Shown: piece by piece, positions 1-10,064 of the stretch
How the letters are laid out: the number at the start of each line of letters is the position of its first letter
How positions within the stretch are numbered: position 1 is the first letter of the stretch
Origin: Vermamoeba vermiformis
Lineage: Eukaryota > Tubulinea > Echinamoebida
NCBI GenBank assembly: GCA_045837725.1
Contig: JBEWZL010000178.1
Span: 1 to 64,000 of the forward strand
Direction of reading: 5' to 3'
DNA: 64,000 nucleotides
Translations under genes and position numbers: made by a program
The notes under the pieces: generated by a model
What the model was told of the DNA's origin: nothing
Seen by the model: only the letters and a program-made list of their open reading frames with translations
Databases searched by the model: none

Positions 1-1034
1 ACAAGTTGAGTGACTGCAAAAGTAGCCAAAGTCGCGTAGTTTTCGGAATAGTAGCTGGATGCACTCGGGTGTTTGATTCGTAGAATCACGGTAGAAATTG
101 CTTCATAGTAGTTGTTAGAATAAATAAAATTGATATATTGAATCATACTTATAGGAGATACCGGTGCCAGTATTTCCGTATACTGCATACAGCCGTTTGG
201 TAACTGCAGTCAACCGTTCATTGATCTTGCCCTCTGGTGAGAACAAAATGTCTTGGAACAGCGAGGATTTAAAGGATGAGTATTCAGACTCGTCAAAAAA
301 CTGGTGATAGACCAGAATATCAACGCCGAAAGCTGAGACCATTTCCGTAGCCCTGTGTCACGAGATCATTATAATTAACACCCACTGACGGTAATCTTAC
401 TTACGCAGGTAATTCAGTATGCGTACTCTCCTCAATCAATTGTTCAAAGCAAGTAATAGGCTCGGAGTCAATAAAGGCGGTATCATTAAGGGTGTCGTAG
501 ATCGGATCTAAAATTGTGACATTAGATTTAATTGCTCAATACTATTTATCGATAAATACTTACCAATTTCAATTGGTTTTGTACAAATCAGGCTGCAGTT
601 CCAAGTTAAAGAGTAGAACCGCTCTAAAACGCCATCTGAATTTTTCACCTTCAAATCGCCAGCAATTATCTGCTTTACGAACTCCTCAAGCTTGCCGTAG
701 GGCATTGTAATATTGGGCTCCTCTGCTAAAAGGGTCGAGATTACCGCCCTAAAAACTAGCCGTTACTAATTAAGTTAATTTAATTAATTAAAATTTTAAT
801 TTACGCAACAAATTCCCAAAACTAATAAGAAATAAATACGTACCTTAGAGGAATATTTTTCTTATTTTCTGGATCAATTTTGAATAAACGCCGAAAGGCT
901 GCACCAACGATCTTGTTTTGGCTGGTGGCGGACAAGCTAACCACCCTATAGTCATGGCGGACGCTAGACCGGTCAACAGAATTGTCCGGTCCGCATTCCA
1001 CAACTCTAGTGTGCACATGTGTTGTCGCCTCCAT
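1..1034 (-). CDS. Unrecognised protein, 5' part only (runs off the left edge)
   Basis: I do not recognise this protein. The ATG at 1032-1034 opens MEATTHVHTR, and at least five exons follow, separated by introns near 749-842, 510-562, 354-402 and 104-149. The phases agree: for example AG|G rebuilds an Arg across the first intron, and G|AT an Asp across the second. Recognisable stretches are NITMPYGKLEEFVKQIIAG, then ITCFEQLIEESTHTELPA, then VDILVYHQFFDESEYSSF. The visible part is about 270 residues, looks soluble and mixed alpha/beta, and has no signal peptide or membrane segment. The last intron is the least certain because a second frame is also open there. The 3' end lies outside the window. 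Confidence 0.6.
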
Positions 1035-1430
1035 CCAGAAACAGATAAATGGAAAAATTCGGGACTGTATTTTTGTCTACAAGATTTTACTCATACACAC
1101 AACGATGGGTATAAATAATTCAACGTTGCGTATGCCAAATTATGGAAAACACCATCTTACAACGGCAGATTTAGTGATCCTCACCCGATCTCCGCACCAC
1201 CCTTCGCCATAAATTACTGTAAGCTTAGAATAATTAAAATACCCTACCAAAAAATCAATGTTGCTAATAACCCGCTAAAATAATTGTCCCTTCAATATTT
1301 ATAAATTTTTTTTCGTGCGCCGGGATCAAAGGGATATTGCAGTTGAGCTGAACCACAACAACCTTACCCTCCTTATAAGATGATATCATATATTTTAATA
1401 GCATTTAAATAGTAGTTCGCGCTGCACGCG
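1035..1430. other. Intergenic spacer between divergent genes
   Basis: This spacer of about 400 bp separates a leftward and a rightward gene, so it should hold both promoters. It is AT-rich. I see no conserved element, repeat or RNA gene in it. Confidence 0.5.
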
Positions 1431-3913
1431 ATGGAGAGTGAGTCAGCGCAATCGCCCGACAGATCAGAGTTAGTAAAACTTACTTAACAAAAATTAAAAT
1501 ATTATATTCTTGCCTATAAAGGGTGCATTATGACCTACTATGCCCAAAACAACTATTTAAAATTTATAATTAAATAATTCAAAAATAATTTGGTAGCGAA
1601 ATACCAGTAAATTAACCACCGATCTTTGCAGCAACTTTACATTGAACGTAAAAATTGGCTCTGGTACGTACTTGGTGAAGGCTGGCCTTAAGAACACCAC
1701 GAGCATACAGTCGCTGAGGACGAGCCTTAATGGCTACGCGGTTCGTCACGGCTTGGATAAAAATTGGGAGCTCATTCACGAGGGACGAAGGTACAACAAT
1801 ACTAATTAAATGCTATAATCAACCCATGTGCTAATGCGCGAAGGTTACCGACTACAACGTGGAGCTGCGGTATTGTGGTGGCAGACGAAGATGTTACAGA
1901 AGGCGTAGTGTGGAAAATCAACATGCAAACACCGCTCAACGAATTTTTTGCTCGATGTGTGTCACGATATCAAGGCAATTCAAAACTGAGCGACAAGACC
2001 GAAGTGCTGTTGTACGATGAGTTGTGCGTGAATATCGCCCTTCTGGATAATTCCGACGGAAAACCTATTCCAGTCGAAGAGGTACAATTAGAAGTATGAT
2101 ACCAATAGCTTAGAATATAGTACTTATAGTTACTCAGGGCATTGCTGAAAGAACACACAGTGCTGTTCATTTGTACGCGGCACCTCGATCAAATAACTTC
2201 AGACTCTTGATCTCAGAAGGAAAATACCAAGGCCTCGGCAGCCAAATGAACAATAGAGTCAACGTGTATAAATACACGGCGAAGCTAGATGATCAAGAGA
2301 TAATTCCTGTTAACGGTAAGCCACTACTATTGCACGACCCCAGGTAGAGCGCCCTTGGAGCTAACGAGTTGCAGAGCATACTGTTAAAAGCGCGACTGAT
2401 ATCGAACTGGCCAACCCACAAGAACAACAAGTGAGGTTAGAAGTTCATCCGCCGAAGCCAACATTCTTTCTCAAAAGCCCTTTCCGTGCACTCGATGACT
2501 CAAAAACACCATACGCAGTAAGTCACTGCTTCATCGTAGCCATAATTACTCATTGGATTGTAGCTTGGTTTCAATGCTGGCGACGTTATCTTCTTACAAT
2601 CGAAGCGTATTATGAGAGCCAAGGCGAAAGTTCAAGATTTTCATATTGAGCCAGGAGCCACGATATACGTAGTTAAAACAATACTAATTACGATTGAAGA
2701 GATTAGTACAAAGGTAACTAGTTAAAGCTAACGAATAGGTCTAACAGCTCGCAGAGGCGACAACTTCAATTGCAAATTCCTGAAGCGCAATGGCTCGTCA
2801 GTGACCTAAAATTTGCTCTATTTGAACATACTAGCGTGCTTCCCTCGTCGATAGTGCTCAGAAAAGACGGCTTAGAAATGCACAATGACGACTTTGTCAG
2901 TCAATACGAAGTTGTCCAAGACTCAGTTATATTCATGGAATTGCTCGGTAAGTGTTCAATAACGATAAGAGAATTAGTATCTAACGCCGCTGTACAGACA
3001 AGCCAATAGTCGACGAAAGAAATCCTCAAACAATTATCGTGCACTTCAGTAAGTTGGTCAAACGCGTGCTCGGTACAACCATCTAATGTTCAACTTACAG
3101 GCAAGCTACCGTCAAAGAGCCCACTAAGGCTTCACTCGAGCAGCAGACATAAGCCCGTAGTCGTTGATATTGACTCGGATGATGAGAGCAAAAACCGAAG
3201 TGTTAAAGGGTCTTCAAACAACTCAACCGCGTCAAAGAACTTGAAACGAAAACTCGACTTTGATAAAAACGACGACAAGAATGAACCACCGAAGAAGAAA
3301 GTGCTGTGGAAGAACTCTATTTCGAGTGATTCCGCGAGCGAAGGCGAGAAGGGAAGGAACAATGTGCACAACGTGGAAGACGGCAGCAACAATAGTGACG
3401 ACGAAGATTTTAGTGGCGTTAATGAAGAATATAATCATAACAATAATGATGAAGAATCAAGTGAGGACGACAGTGAGGAATCTGGATCACCAAAATGGAG
3501 GACGAACAACTCAAACACTAATAATAACAATGCTACTACTAAAAAGAATCATACTAATGGTAACGGCTATAAGCTACAAACTAATGAAAAGCCGAAACAG
3601 AAACCGTTTCAGCAACGCACAGACAAGTCGAGATTGACACATTCAGCGATCATCACGCAAATGAAGCAGTTCCCGAACGGAGCGCAAATCAAAGATATTC
3701 AAGGCGTTTCTATTTGGGAGAATCAAATGATTTATTTCATCTTGATGTAAGTCTGAGACTGGCTTCGCAAGATTGCGAACTTAATTCTTTTTATCTTTCA
3801 GGTCGACGAATGATGGGTTGCGAAGTGCGTGGATAGCGAGTGAGCTGTTGAGCGACTTAAGTCCAAAAGTATTGATCACTTATCTCGAAAGGAAAATGCA
3901 ATTTAGGAAGTAG
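1431..3913 (+). CDS. Nuclear protein with tandem ubiquitin-like folds, SUMO-interacting motif and acidic NLS region
   Basis: I assembled about ten exons with consistent phases. The N-terminal half holds at least three, probably four, ubiquitin-like (beta-grasp) segments: one around NFTLNVKIGSGTYLVKAGL, one around VVWKINMQTPLNEFFARCV, one around LGFNAGDVIFLQSKRIM, and one around LQLQIPEAQWLVSDLKFALF. After them comes KPVVVDIDSDDES, a hydrophobic patch followed by acidic residues that matches the consensus of a SUMO-interacting motif. Then come basic clusters (NLKRKLDF, PPKKKVLW) that look like nuclear localisation signals, and a long Ser/Asp/Glu/Asn-rich disordered stretch. The last 80 or so residues are ordered and include ITQMKQFPNGAQIKDIQG. 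The start at 1431 assumes a GTTAGT donor after residue 12; the initial exon is the weakest part. Ubiquitin-like folds beside a SIM recall the Rad60/Esc2/NIP45 family, but here the folds are N-terminal, so I do not assign it there. Confidence 0.7.
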
Positions 3914-4337
3914 AAAAAAATGTTTGTCGATCTAAATTTTGTAAATATTTCGTTTATAAACAATATTACCAACACAATGCATTGTAATTACGCACTTGCA
4001 TACCTTTGATAGCCCGCAGTTATAACAAATACTTGCACAGCAGGAAAGTAATCAAATCCGATAGATTGAAATTTATTGACCGCATCATGAATATTTAATA
4101 AATTAACACAATCAATTCCATCTTTACAGGCCTCCTATTTCGGCCACGGGATATTTTTTCATAATTTTTCAATAAATGTAATATTTTTTTGGAGATTTGT
4201 GTCAAAATTCAATAAAAGTTAGCACACTTTTCAAGTATTCACACCAAAAAGTCAGCAAGAACATCGCGAGTGTCAAAAAATCAGATTATAAAATCGATTC
4301 TGTCAATCTTTTCAATTTCATCAAACAATAAAACAAG
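3914..4337. other. Intergenic spacer, 5' region of the EF-hand gene
   Basis: This AT-rich spacer contains several AATAAA-like tracts just after the upstream stop, and presumably the promoter of the EF-hand gene. I see no gene or repeat. Confidence 0.5.
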
Positions 4338-5986
4338 ATGCAATCTACCCCTACTACCGTTATTCCCACGCCTACTGGTAAGAATATTTGAGAAATTTAA
4401 TGAAACTAAACATTACTTTACAGGCTCAATCGAGCTTTTGGCTGCTTTCAATCACTTCGACAAAAATAGCGATGGCTTCTTGAGCCGTAATCAATTTGGA
4501 GATCTGCTCAGCTACTTGGGCTTTAACATTGGTAAATCTAGAGTATGTACCTCATATTCTTCTTTTTTATTAGTATACTAACGGGATCCCATTAGACTGA
4601 CGAATTGTGGAGCATGATCGACTCCAACAAGGACGGTCAAATTTCATTTGGTAAGTGTAAAGACTGAGTAAACTTCGCGGAACTAATTATTAGTATAGAC
4701 GACTTCAGCTCTAACTACGAAAAAATGCTCACGATCGTCTCTCAGCTCGGCTTCACTAATGTCGGTATCGCTCCGACTAGCTCATTGGGTACACAAGCAG
4801 ATCTCAGAACAGCCTTTGATACCTATGACATCAACAAGGACGGCTATATTACTAGAACTCAATTCGGAGACCTTTTGAGCTTCATCGGCATTAATATTGG
4901 CAAACCAAGAGTACGTGCGAAACGGCAAATCCAGCTTGAACTAAAATTGTGCAAATTTATCTTGAAATTCCCTTCCTTTTCCCGCTGCATTCCGCTCGAA
5001 CTTGATTTATTTCACTCACAATCACGATCTAATCTTGATGTTATTGCAGACCGATGAGCTTTGGGAGATTGTTGACACAGATCGTGACGGACGAATTAAC
5101 TTTGGTACGTTCGATACAAGTGGTAGCTCTTGTGATTCATTGAATTAACACTTTTGAACAGAGGAACTCGATAACCACTACTCTTTAATCATCAATTCTG
5201 CCAAGAATGTTGGTGGATTCGTTCAAAAAGTCGGCGGAGGTCGCGACTTAGTCTCGCCTGCTAGCAGCATTAAACTTCGTGATTTGCAACCCCTCAAGAC
5301 TGCACCTGCCGTTCCCATCGCCCAAACCGCTACTGTTGCACCTACTGTCACTCAGCAAGGTAAGTTCATATCAAAAGAGGGCATTGAGAGCGGCCAAAAT
5401 AACCTTATTTTGTTAGTTACTACCACCGTTGTTGAGCCTCAAGTCACCAGTGATATCTCAGTCCCGACAGTCACTGTCACTCCTAGCCACGATCAACCGA
5501 TTATCACCGTTACAGAAGTGCCCGTTACCACGACAACTGGCTACATCCAACAACCCGGCTACACTTCCGGCAGCGGTGCCACTGGTGGTCAACAATCGAT
5601 GAGCACCGGTCTCGATTATGGCGTTAGCCAAGGCTCCTACGGTCTGCTGACTAGTGCCCAAGGCCTCGATCTCAAGACCGCCTTCTCACAAGTCGACAAG
5701 AATCACACTGGTTACATTACGCGCGAACAATTTGGAGACCTCCTTCGCTCATTGGGTCGCTCCGTCGATACTGGTGACAAAGTAAGCAAAGAATAGCGAC
5801 TATTTAAAGTGCACTGACTAATTATGTTCTCAACAGCTGGATACACTCTGGAACCAACTTGATGTGAACAAGAGTGGTCGAATTAGCTATGGTATGTATC
5901 AATAATACGTTGAGTAAAATAGTATCTAATTGTTGCATCACACAGACGAATTTTCTTCCAACTTGGGCGTGATCAACGCAGCTTAA
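4338..5986 (+). CDS. Six-EF-hand calcium-binding protein (three calmodulin-like pairs)
   Basis: The ATG at 4338 gives MQSTPTTVIPTPTG, and eight or nine exons follow with consistent phases. Three copies of an EF-hand pair are visible. The first loop of each pair is DKNSDGFLSRNQF, DINKDGYITRTQF or DKNHTGYITREQF, and each is followed by GDLLS/GDLLR. The partner loops are DSNKDGQISFDDF, DTDRDGRINFEEL and DVNKSGRISYDEF. Pairs one and two are close together. Pair three follows a Thr/Val/Pro-rich linker of about 100 residues (VTVTPSHDQPIITVTEVPVT). Introns fall at the same place in each repeat: after the first-loop helix (FNIGKSR, INIGKPR, VDTGDK), and one base into the second-loop D/E codon. The gene therefore grew by internal duplication. 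The second loops of all pairs keep Asp at positions 1 and 3, so Ca2+ binding is likely. There is no signal peptide, so it is probably cytosolic. Confidence 0.85.
5360..5416 (+). other. 57-nt intron-like segment that is in frame and stop-free
   Basis: Inside the linker of the EF-hand gene, a perfect GTAAGT donor (5360) and a TTGTTAG acceptor (ending 5416) bound 57 nt. That length is a multiple of three with no stop codon, so both the spliced and the retained forms would be read through. The segment is more AT-rich than the flanking coding sequence, which favours a real intron. Confidence 0.5.
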
Positions 5987-6414
5987 AATAAGCGGAAACG
6001 CATCCGCGAGACAACCAACGAAATAATTCCTTGTAAATAGATATAAATACCTTTACCGTATTTTGGTTTGTACATCTCGCACTATGAGCGTCAATTTTGC
6101 GATCTTCGTACAACACTAACCGAATCTGGATTTGTCTCCTGGAAGAGAATTCGAGGTCTAGTTAACTTCAATAGCAAGAACTTAATAAGAGTAAGATAAA
6201 ATATGCGTTTCTTAGGGTGGTGCTCGAGAGCGGAGGCTAAAAAAAGTTGAGCGGGTGAAAAGTGAACGTTATGGGCCATTTTTATTTACAACAAATAAGC
6301 GCTGTATGTTGACTACTACATGCTTAGGATAATCAGCGTCCACCCATATCAATAAATATAGCCGTTTTGACGTCAATCAACATTGAGCCTCACATCGACA
6401 GCGAGGTGGAGGGC
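5987..6414. other. Spacer without a clear gene
   Basis: This is the 3' flank of the EF-hand gene. A 62-codon leftward frame at 6091-6279 has no splice partners or family match, and I treat it as chance. Confidence 0.4.
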
Positions 6415-6676
6415 ATGTGTGCTCGGAAGCAATCCAACCCACAACCAAAATTCAATAAAGCTCTTCTCACGCTAAAAAACTTAGAATCAATTAATATAGA
6501 GTATTCATCTCATTTAAAAGGTAAGTCTTAGATAACTATCGATAGAATTTAAATTCGAAGGATAAATTATTTTCTTAGGCCACCAATTGTATTTTCTATT
6601 TTGCTTTATCATTATATATAGTAGTATTGATACATATAACAATAATTATTTTTATTTTCCTTCAAAATACGACTAA
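6415..6676 (+). CDS. Possible small two-exon gene, unrecognised
   Basis: The ATG at 6415 opens 35 codons (MCARKQSNPQPKF...) that end at a perfect GTAAGT donor (6521). A TTTTCTTAG acceptor ends at 6578, and the joined frame continues in phase to a TAA at 6674. The product would be about 67 residues with a hydrophobic stretch (LYFLFCFIIIYSS) near its end. Support is limited to splice signals and frame; there is no homology that I recognise. It could equally be an untranslated leader. Confidence 0.25.
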
Positions 6677-7633
6677 TAACGGTATTTTTAATTTTTTTGT
6701 ATGCAAATCTACGGTCGACAAATTCTAATATGACCGCTTATCCCATTTATAGCTATATATTTACAATCGCCATTACATTTGATTATTCTTTTCGATTTTT
6801 TGTACACCAGTACCAAGCAAATTGCAGCACAATTATTGCTGCATTACCGATCTTCGCTCCAGAAAATAATATTATAACCGCTATGCTACCAAAACGAAAG
6901 ATAGACTGCTCTCATCAAAAAATACACGAAACATAACACCCCTAAATGCAAATAGATGAAATAGCATTGAACTCAATTACGAGTTCGAAGATCGCCTCAA
7001 ACCCACGAGCAACACGGAGAAACTCATCACGTTGATCGAGCTTGCCATAAGCTAGCGCCACTAGCTTACGTACGATCAACCCAGATTGAATCTCCTGGAA
7101 GCTTGCCGTGGGTAGTACGTGCGCCTTCAATTTATCTCGCCGAAACGAGATTTCTGCGGCCGCGTGAAAGGAAAAAAAAATTTAGCCCGCGACAAGCACG
7201 CGAATTATTAATCATTATTTGTATGCGAGCTAGTACAAGGAGCGAGGACTCGGAATAGTGGTTTATTGTAAATACATATTCAAAGAACAAAGGAACCAAA
7301 CCGCATTTGCTCTCACTCCTCTGATTTGGAAGTGAGTAATCAAAATACGCTTCCACGCACTATTCCGCACGCAAAATATTATTCAGTAGTATTAGTGGAA
7401 CAATAGATGCTCAATAATCATTGCATTATTTAATATGCAATGCATCTGAGCGTCGAATCTTCCATTTTTATTGACAACAATTTAGTTTATTTTTAACGAT
7501 GTAACAATACTACGACACTACAAAATACGTTTTTATTTTATCTACGAGTGGCAAAACGATTTTATACCATTAATTTTTATTTTGGATGGAATCCTGTCTT
7601 CGATTCAGAACTAACCATTCTTCTACAGACAAT
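6677..7633. other. Mostly non-coding stretch; one exon-like segment on the minus strand
   Basis: On the minus strand, about 7160 down to 6939 reads as one open, protein-like segment after a CGGCCGCAG acceptor. It includes GLIVRKLVALAYGKLDQRDE and ends in a stop near 6939. I could not find its upstream exons or a family, so I do not call a gene. The last 50 bases (CTAAC...TTCTACAG ending at 7629) look like the end of a 5'-UTR intron of the phosphatase gene. Confidence 0.35.
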
Positions 7634-9389
7634 ATGGGCGGAATACTTAGTAAGCCGATCAAAAATCAACTTATACAACGAAGGGGAAGCCCGCGGTTTA
7701 AAGTGGCTGTAGCTTCCATGCAAGGTAAAATAGATTTGCAATTTTTTTTGATCTACCGTTTGCAGTTTAACTTTATTCTATTATTTTCTATTAATTTAAG
7801 CCGCTTAGAAGCGACATTTTCGAGTTAATTCGAGGGCTAGGATCCAAATTTTGAATTTCCCTCCTCTTTTCTGTTACCGTTACACCAATTCTAAAAAAGG
7901 TCAATTCGTTTCGTGAACGATCTCTAACCGTTTGTATCTTATTCAGGCTATCGAGAATCCATGGAAGATGCGCACTCAGTGATAACTACACTGCCGCATC
8001 ACGAGAACTCAGCTTTCTTTGGAGTTTTCGACGGACACAGCGGCTACAAGGCCTCCGAATACTGCGCGGCTCACTTTCACACTTTCATCGATAAATATGA
8101 CACTATAGACGCGAAGGCGATAACAGAAGCCACCATGGCCGTCGACAAGAGCTTTATGGAAGAGTTCCCGACAGCTGATGATGGCTGCACAGCCACTTAC
8201 TGCGTGGTTCATTCAAATGATAGTATGCATCGTTACGCGATATATAACGAGCGAATAACGTGTCTAATTTGTTTCTACTTCAACAGATGGTCCAGAATTT
8301 GATATACTTGTTGGTAACGTTGGTGACTCGCGAACGTTCTTGCTAAGGAAGGACGGCACGTACAGCGTCACAAAAGATCATAAGCCCAACGATGACGCGG
8401 AAAGAGAACGCATTGTAAAGGCGAAGGGAAGCGTGCTGATGAACAGAGTCAACGGAGATCTAGCCCTTTCACGAGCGATTGGTGATCGAAAGTTTAAGCA
8501 AGGTCACGATCTGCCGGCCCACGAACAACAAGTTATTGCATTACCCGATATTACAGAGCTCAAGGCCACAAAAGATGATGTATTATTCATTTGCTGCGAC
8601 GGTATCTTTGAAGCCATGAGCAATACTGGTAAGTCAACCTATATAGCTTTTATTACTTGCACGCGTGTCTATACGCAGGTAACTAACGAATGGTATCGTA
8701 TAGATGTTGTAGAATTTTTACGAGCTCGTCTGCAGCGCAACGAAGATCCTGCAAAAATGCTATCCGACTTGCTTCACCAAGTAGTAGTTGCCAGTAAAGG
8801 TAGTTCAAAAACACCCTACTCAAGTTGTGGATCGTCCTAATGCGTTCTACTAACAGATAATATGACGGCAATGATCGTTCTCTTCGAAGACGGAACAAGT
8901 TATCAAACAGAAAAAGATGAATTAATTCTGGGACCTTATCAACGAGACGATAAGCCAGACTTTAAAAAATCATACGAAGATAATTTGCTTCGTCTCGGTG
9001 TAACCTTAGAACAAGCACTCGATGCTCGTAAGTCCAACGAATCTGCATCCGCATCTCGACATGACTAACGCTTTATTAGTTTCAAAAGGCGGAGTGCTTC
9101 ATGTAGATACACGACACAAAATAGATGTCGACTCTTTTATGTCTAAAAATGCGGGCGGTGATCCTGCTAGCAACGAATTGAAAAAATGTAGCAATCCAAC
9201 ATGTAACAATATAGAAACCGCTGTGGGTGAATTTAAAACTTGCGGCAAATGTAAATCCGTGTTTTACTGCTCACGAGGTACGTATAACTCTAATAATTGC
9301 TAGCACAAGTAACTAACGGATTAGCGGAAACAGACTGCCAAGCGAAGCACTGGAAAGCAGGACACAAGCTCGAATGTAAACCTAAATAG
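7634..9389 (+). CDS. PP2C-family Ser/Thr phosphatase with C-terminal MYND zinc finger
   Basis: This is a metal-dependent protein phosphatase (PPM/PP2C). The motifs in order are GYRESMEDAH (metal/phosphate site), FFGVFDGHSG (the DGH metal ligands), DDGCTATYC, VGNVGDSR, NGDLALSRAIGDRKFK and DVLFICCDGIFEAM. All belong to the catalytic core of the family, so it should be active. After a linker comes a MYND finger: CSNPTC, then CGKCKSVFYCS, and after a last splice RDCQAKHWKAGHKLEC. For that splice I chose the acceptor at 9333 over the one at 9324 because only it restores the canonical YCSRxCQxxHW spacing. MYND fingers usually bind proline-rich partners and would target the phosphatase. I chose the start at 7634 (MGGILSKP) because Gly2 is a plausible N-myristoylation site and because an in-frame ATG at 7586 lies upstream of an apparent UTR-intron acceptor. 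The length is about 430 residues in seven or so exons. Confidence 0.88.
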
Positions 9390-10064
9390 TGAAATATCTG
9401 CCAAAATGCCAAAGCCAACTAGTAAATAAATATATGTGTTATTATAACTGAGCGTTTCCAAACCCGTAAACGGATGCTGCCGGGTGGTTCACGTAATTTA
9501 TTAAATAGTTCCTGGTCCAAAATAAGCAAGAGGAGAGACTGCGAGCCAATTTTAGGTATGCGCAAATATATTTTACACGTAATTTACAAGTTGGGAAGAA
9601 AGTTGAACCGACGAATAATTTTTGTTTGCTAAGTACGCGTGCAGGATGTATACTTGCTGCACAATGGACAAATTCCCTATCGTATTGCGGAATAGTAGGA
9701 AATACTTACGAGGGTTTAATATTCCTGGGTGGCGGAACTTTATAGGGGTTCGTTCACCGGGAGCACGCCGGTAAATTCATATCTCTCTGATCCATACTAT
9801 CGAGCGTATCGATAGTGCCCTGATCACGCTAGCTTCCTATTCAATCGAGTATATACAGAAAACTGAAGCTAATTTTAAGCTTTGCGTTGATTTATGGAAA
9901 ATTAGTCCGCAAAGAATCTTATTTAAATTGGGATGACATCTTTTAAATTTTATGTTTACAAAATCTTCAGTTTGCGTCAATTGTCATTCTTTATTTTTAC
10001 TCAGCAGCGAATACCACGCGGCTCTTGTTCAACCTGAGCTAGATCTACAAGCTCGTACTCAAAC
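9390..10064. other. Intergenic spacer with a perfect inverted repeat
   Basis: This is about 675 bp between two rightward genes. Apart from the hairpin-capable repeat at 9796-9816 I see no gene, RNA or mobile element. It should include the promoter of the next gene. Confidence 0.5.
9796..9816. repeat. Perfect 8-bp inverted repeat, 5-nt spacer
   Basis: ACTATCGA and TCGATAGT flank GCGTA. It lies about 250 bp upstream of the PA/7TM gene. It could bind a dimeric factor or be chance; sequence alone does not decide. Confidence 0.6.

Noticed and set aside
7586-7633. Upstream in-frame ATG for the PP2C gene
   Set aside because: The segment between ends in CTAACCATTCTTCTACAG, a typical intron 3' end. 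The downstream ATG gives a myristoylation-type N-terminus.
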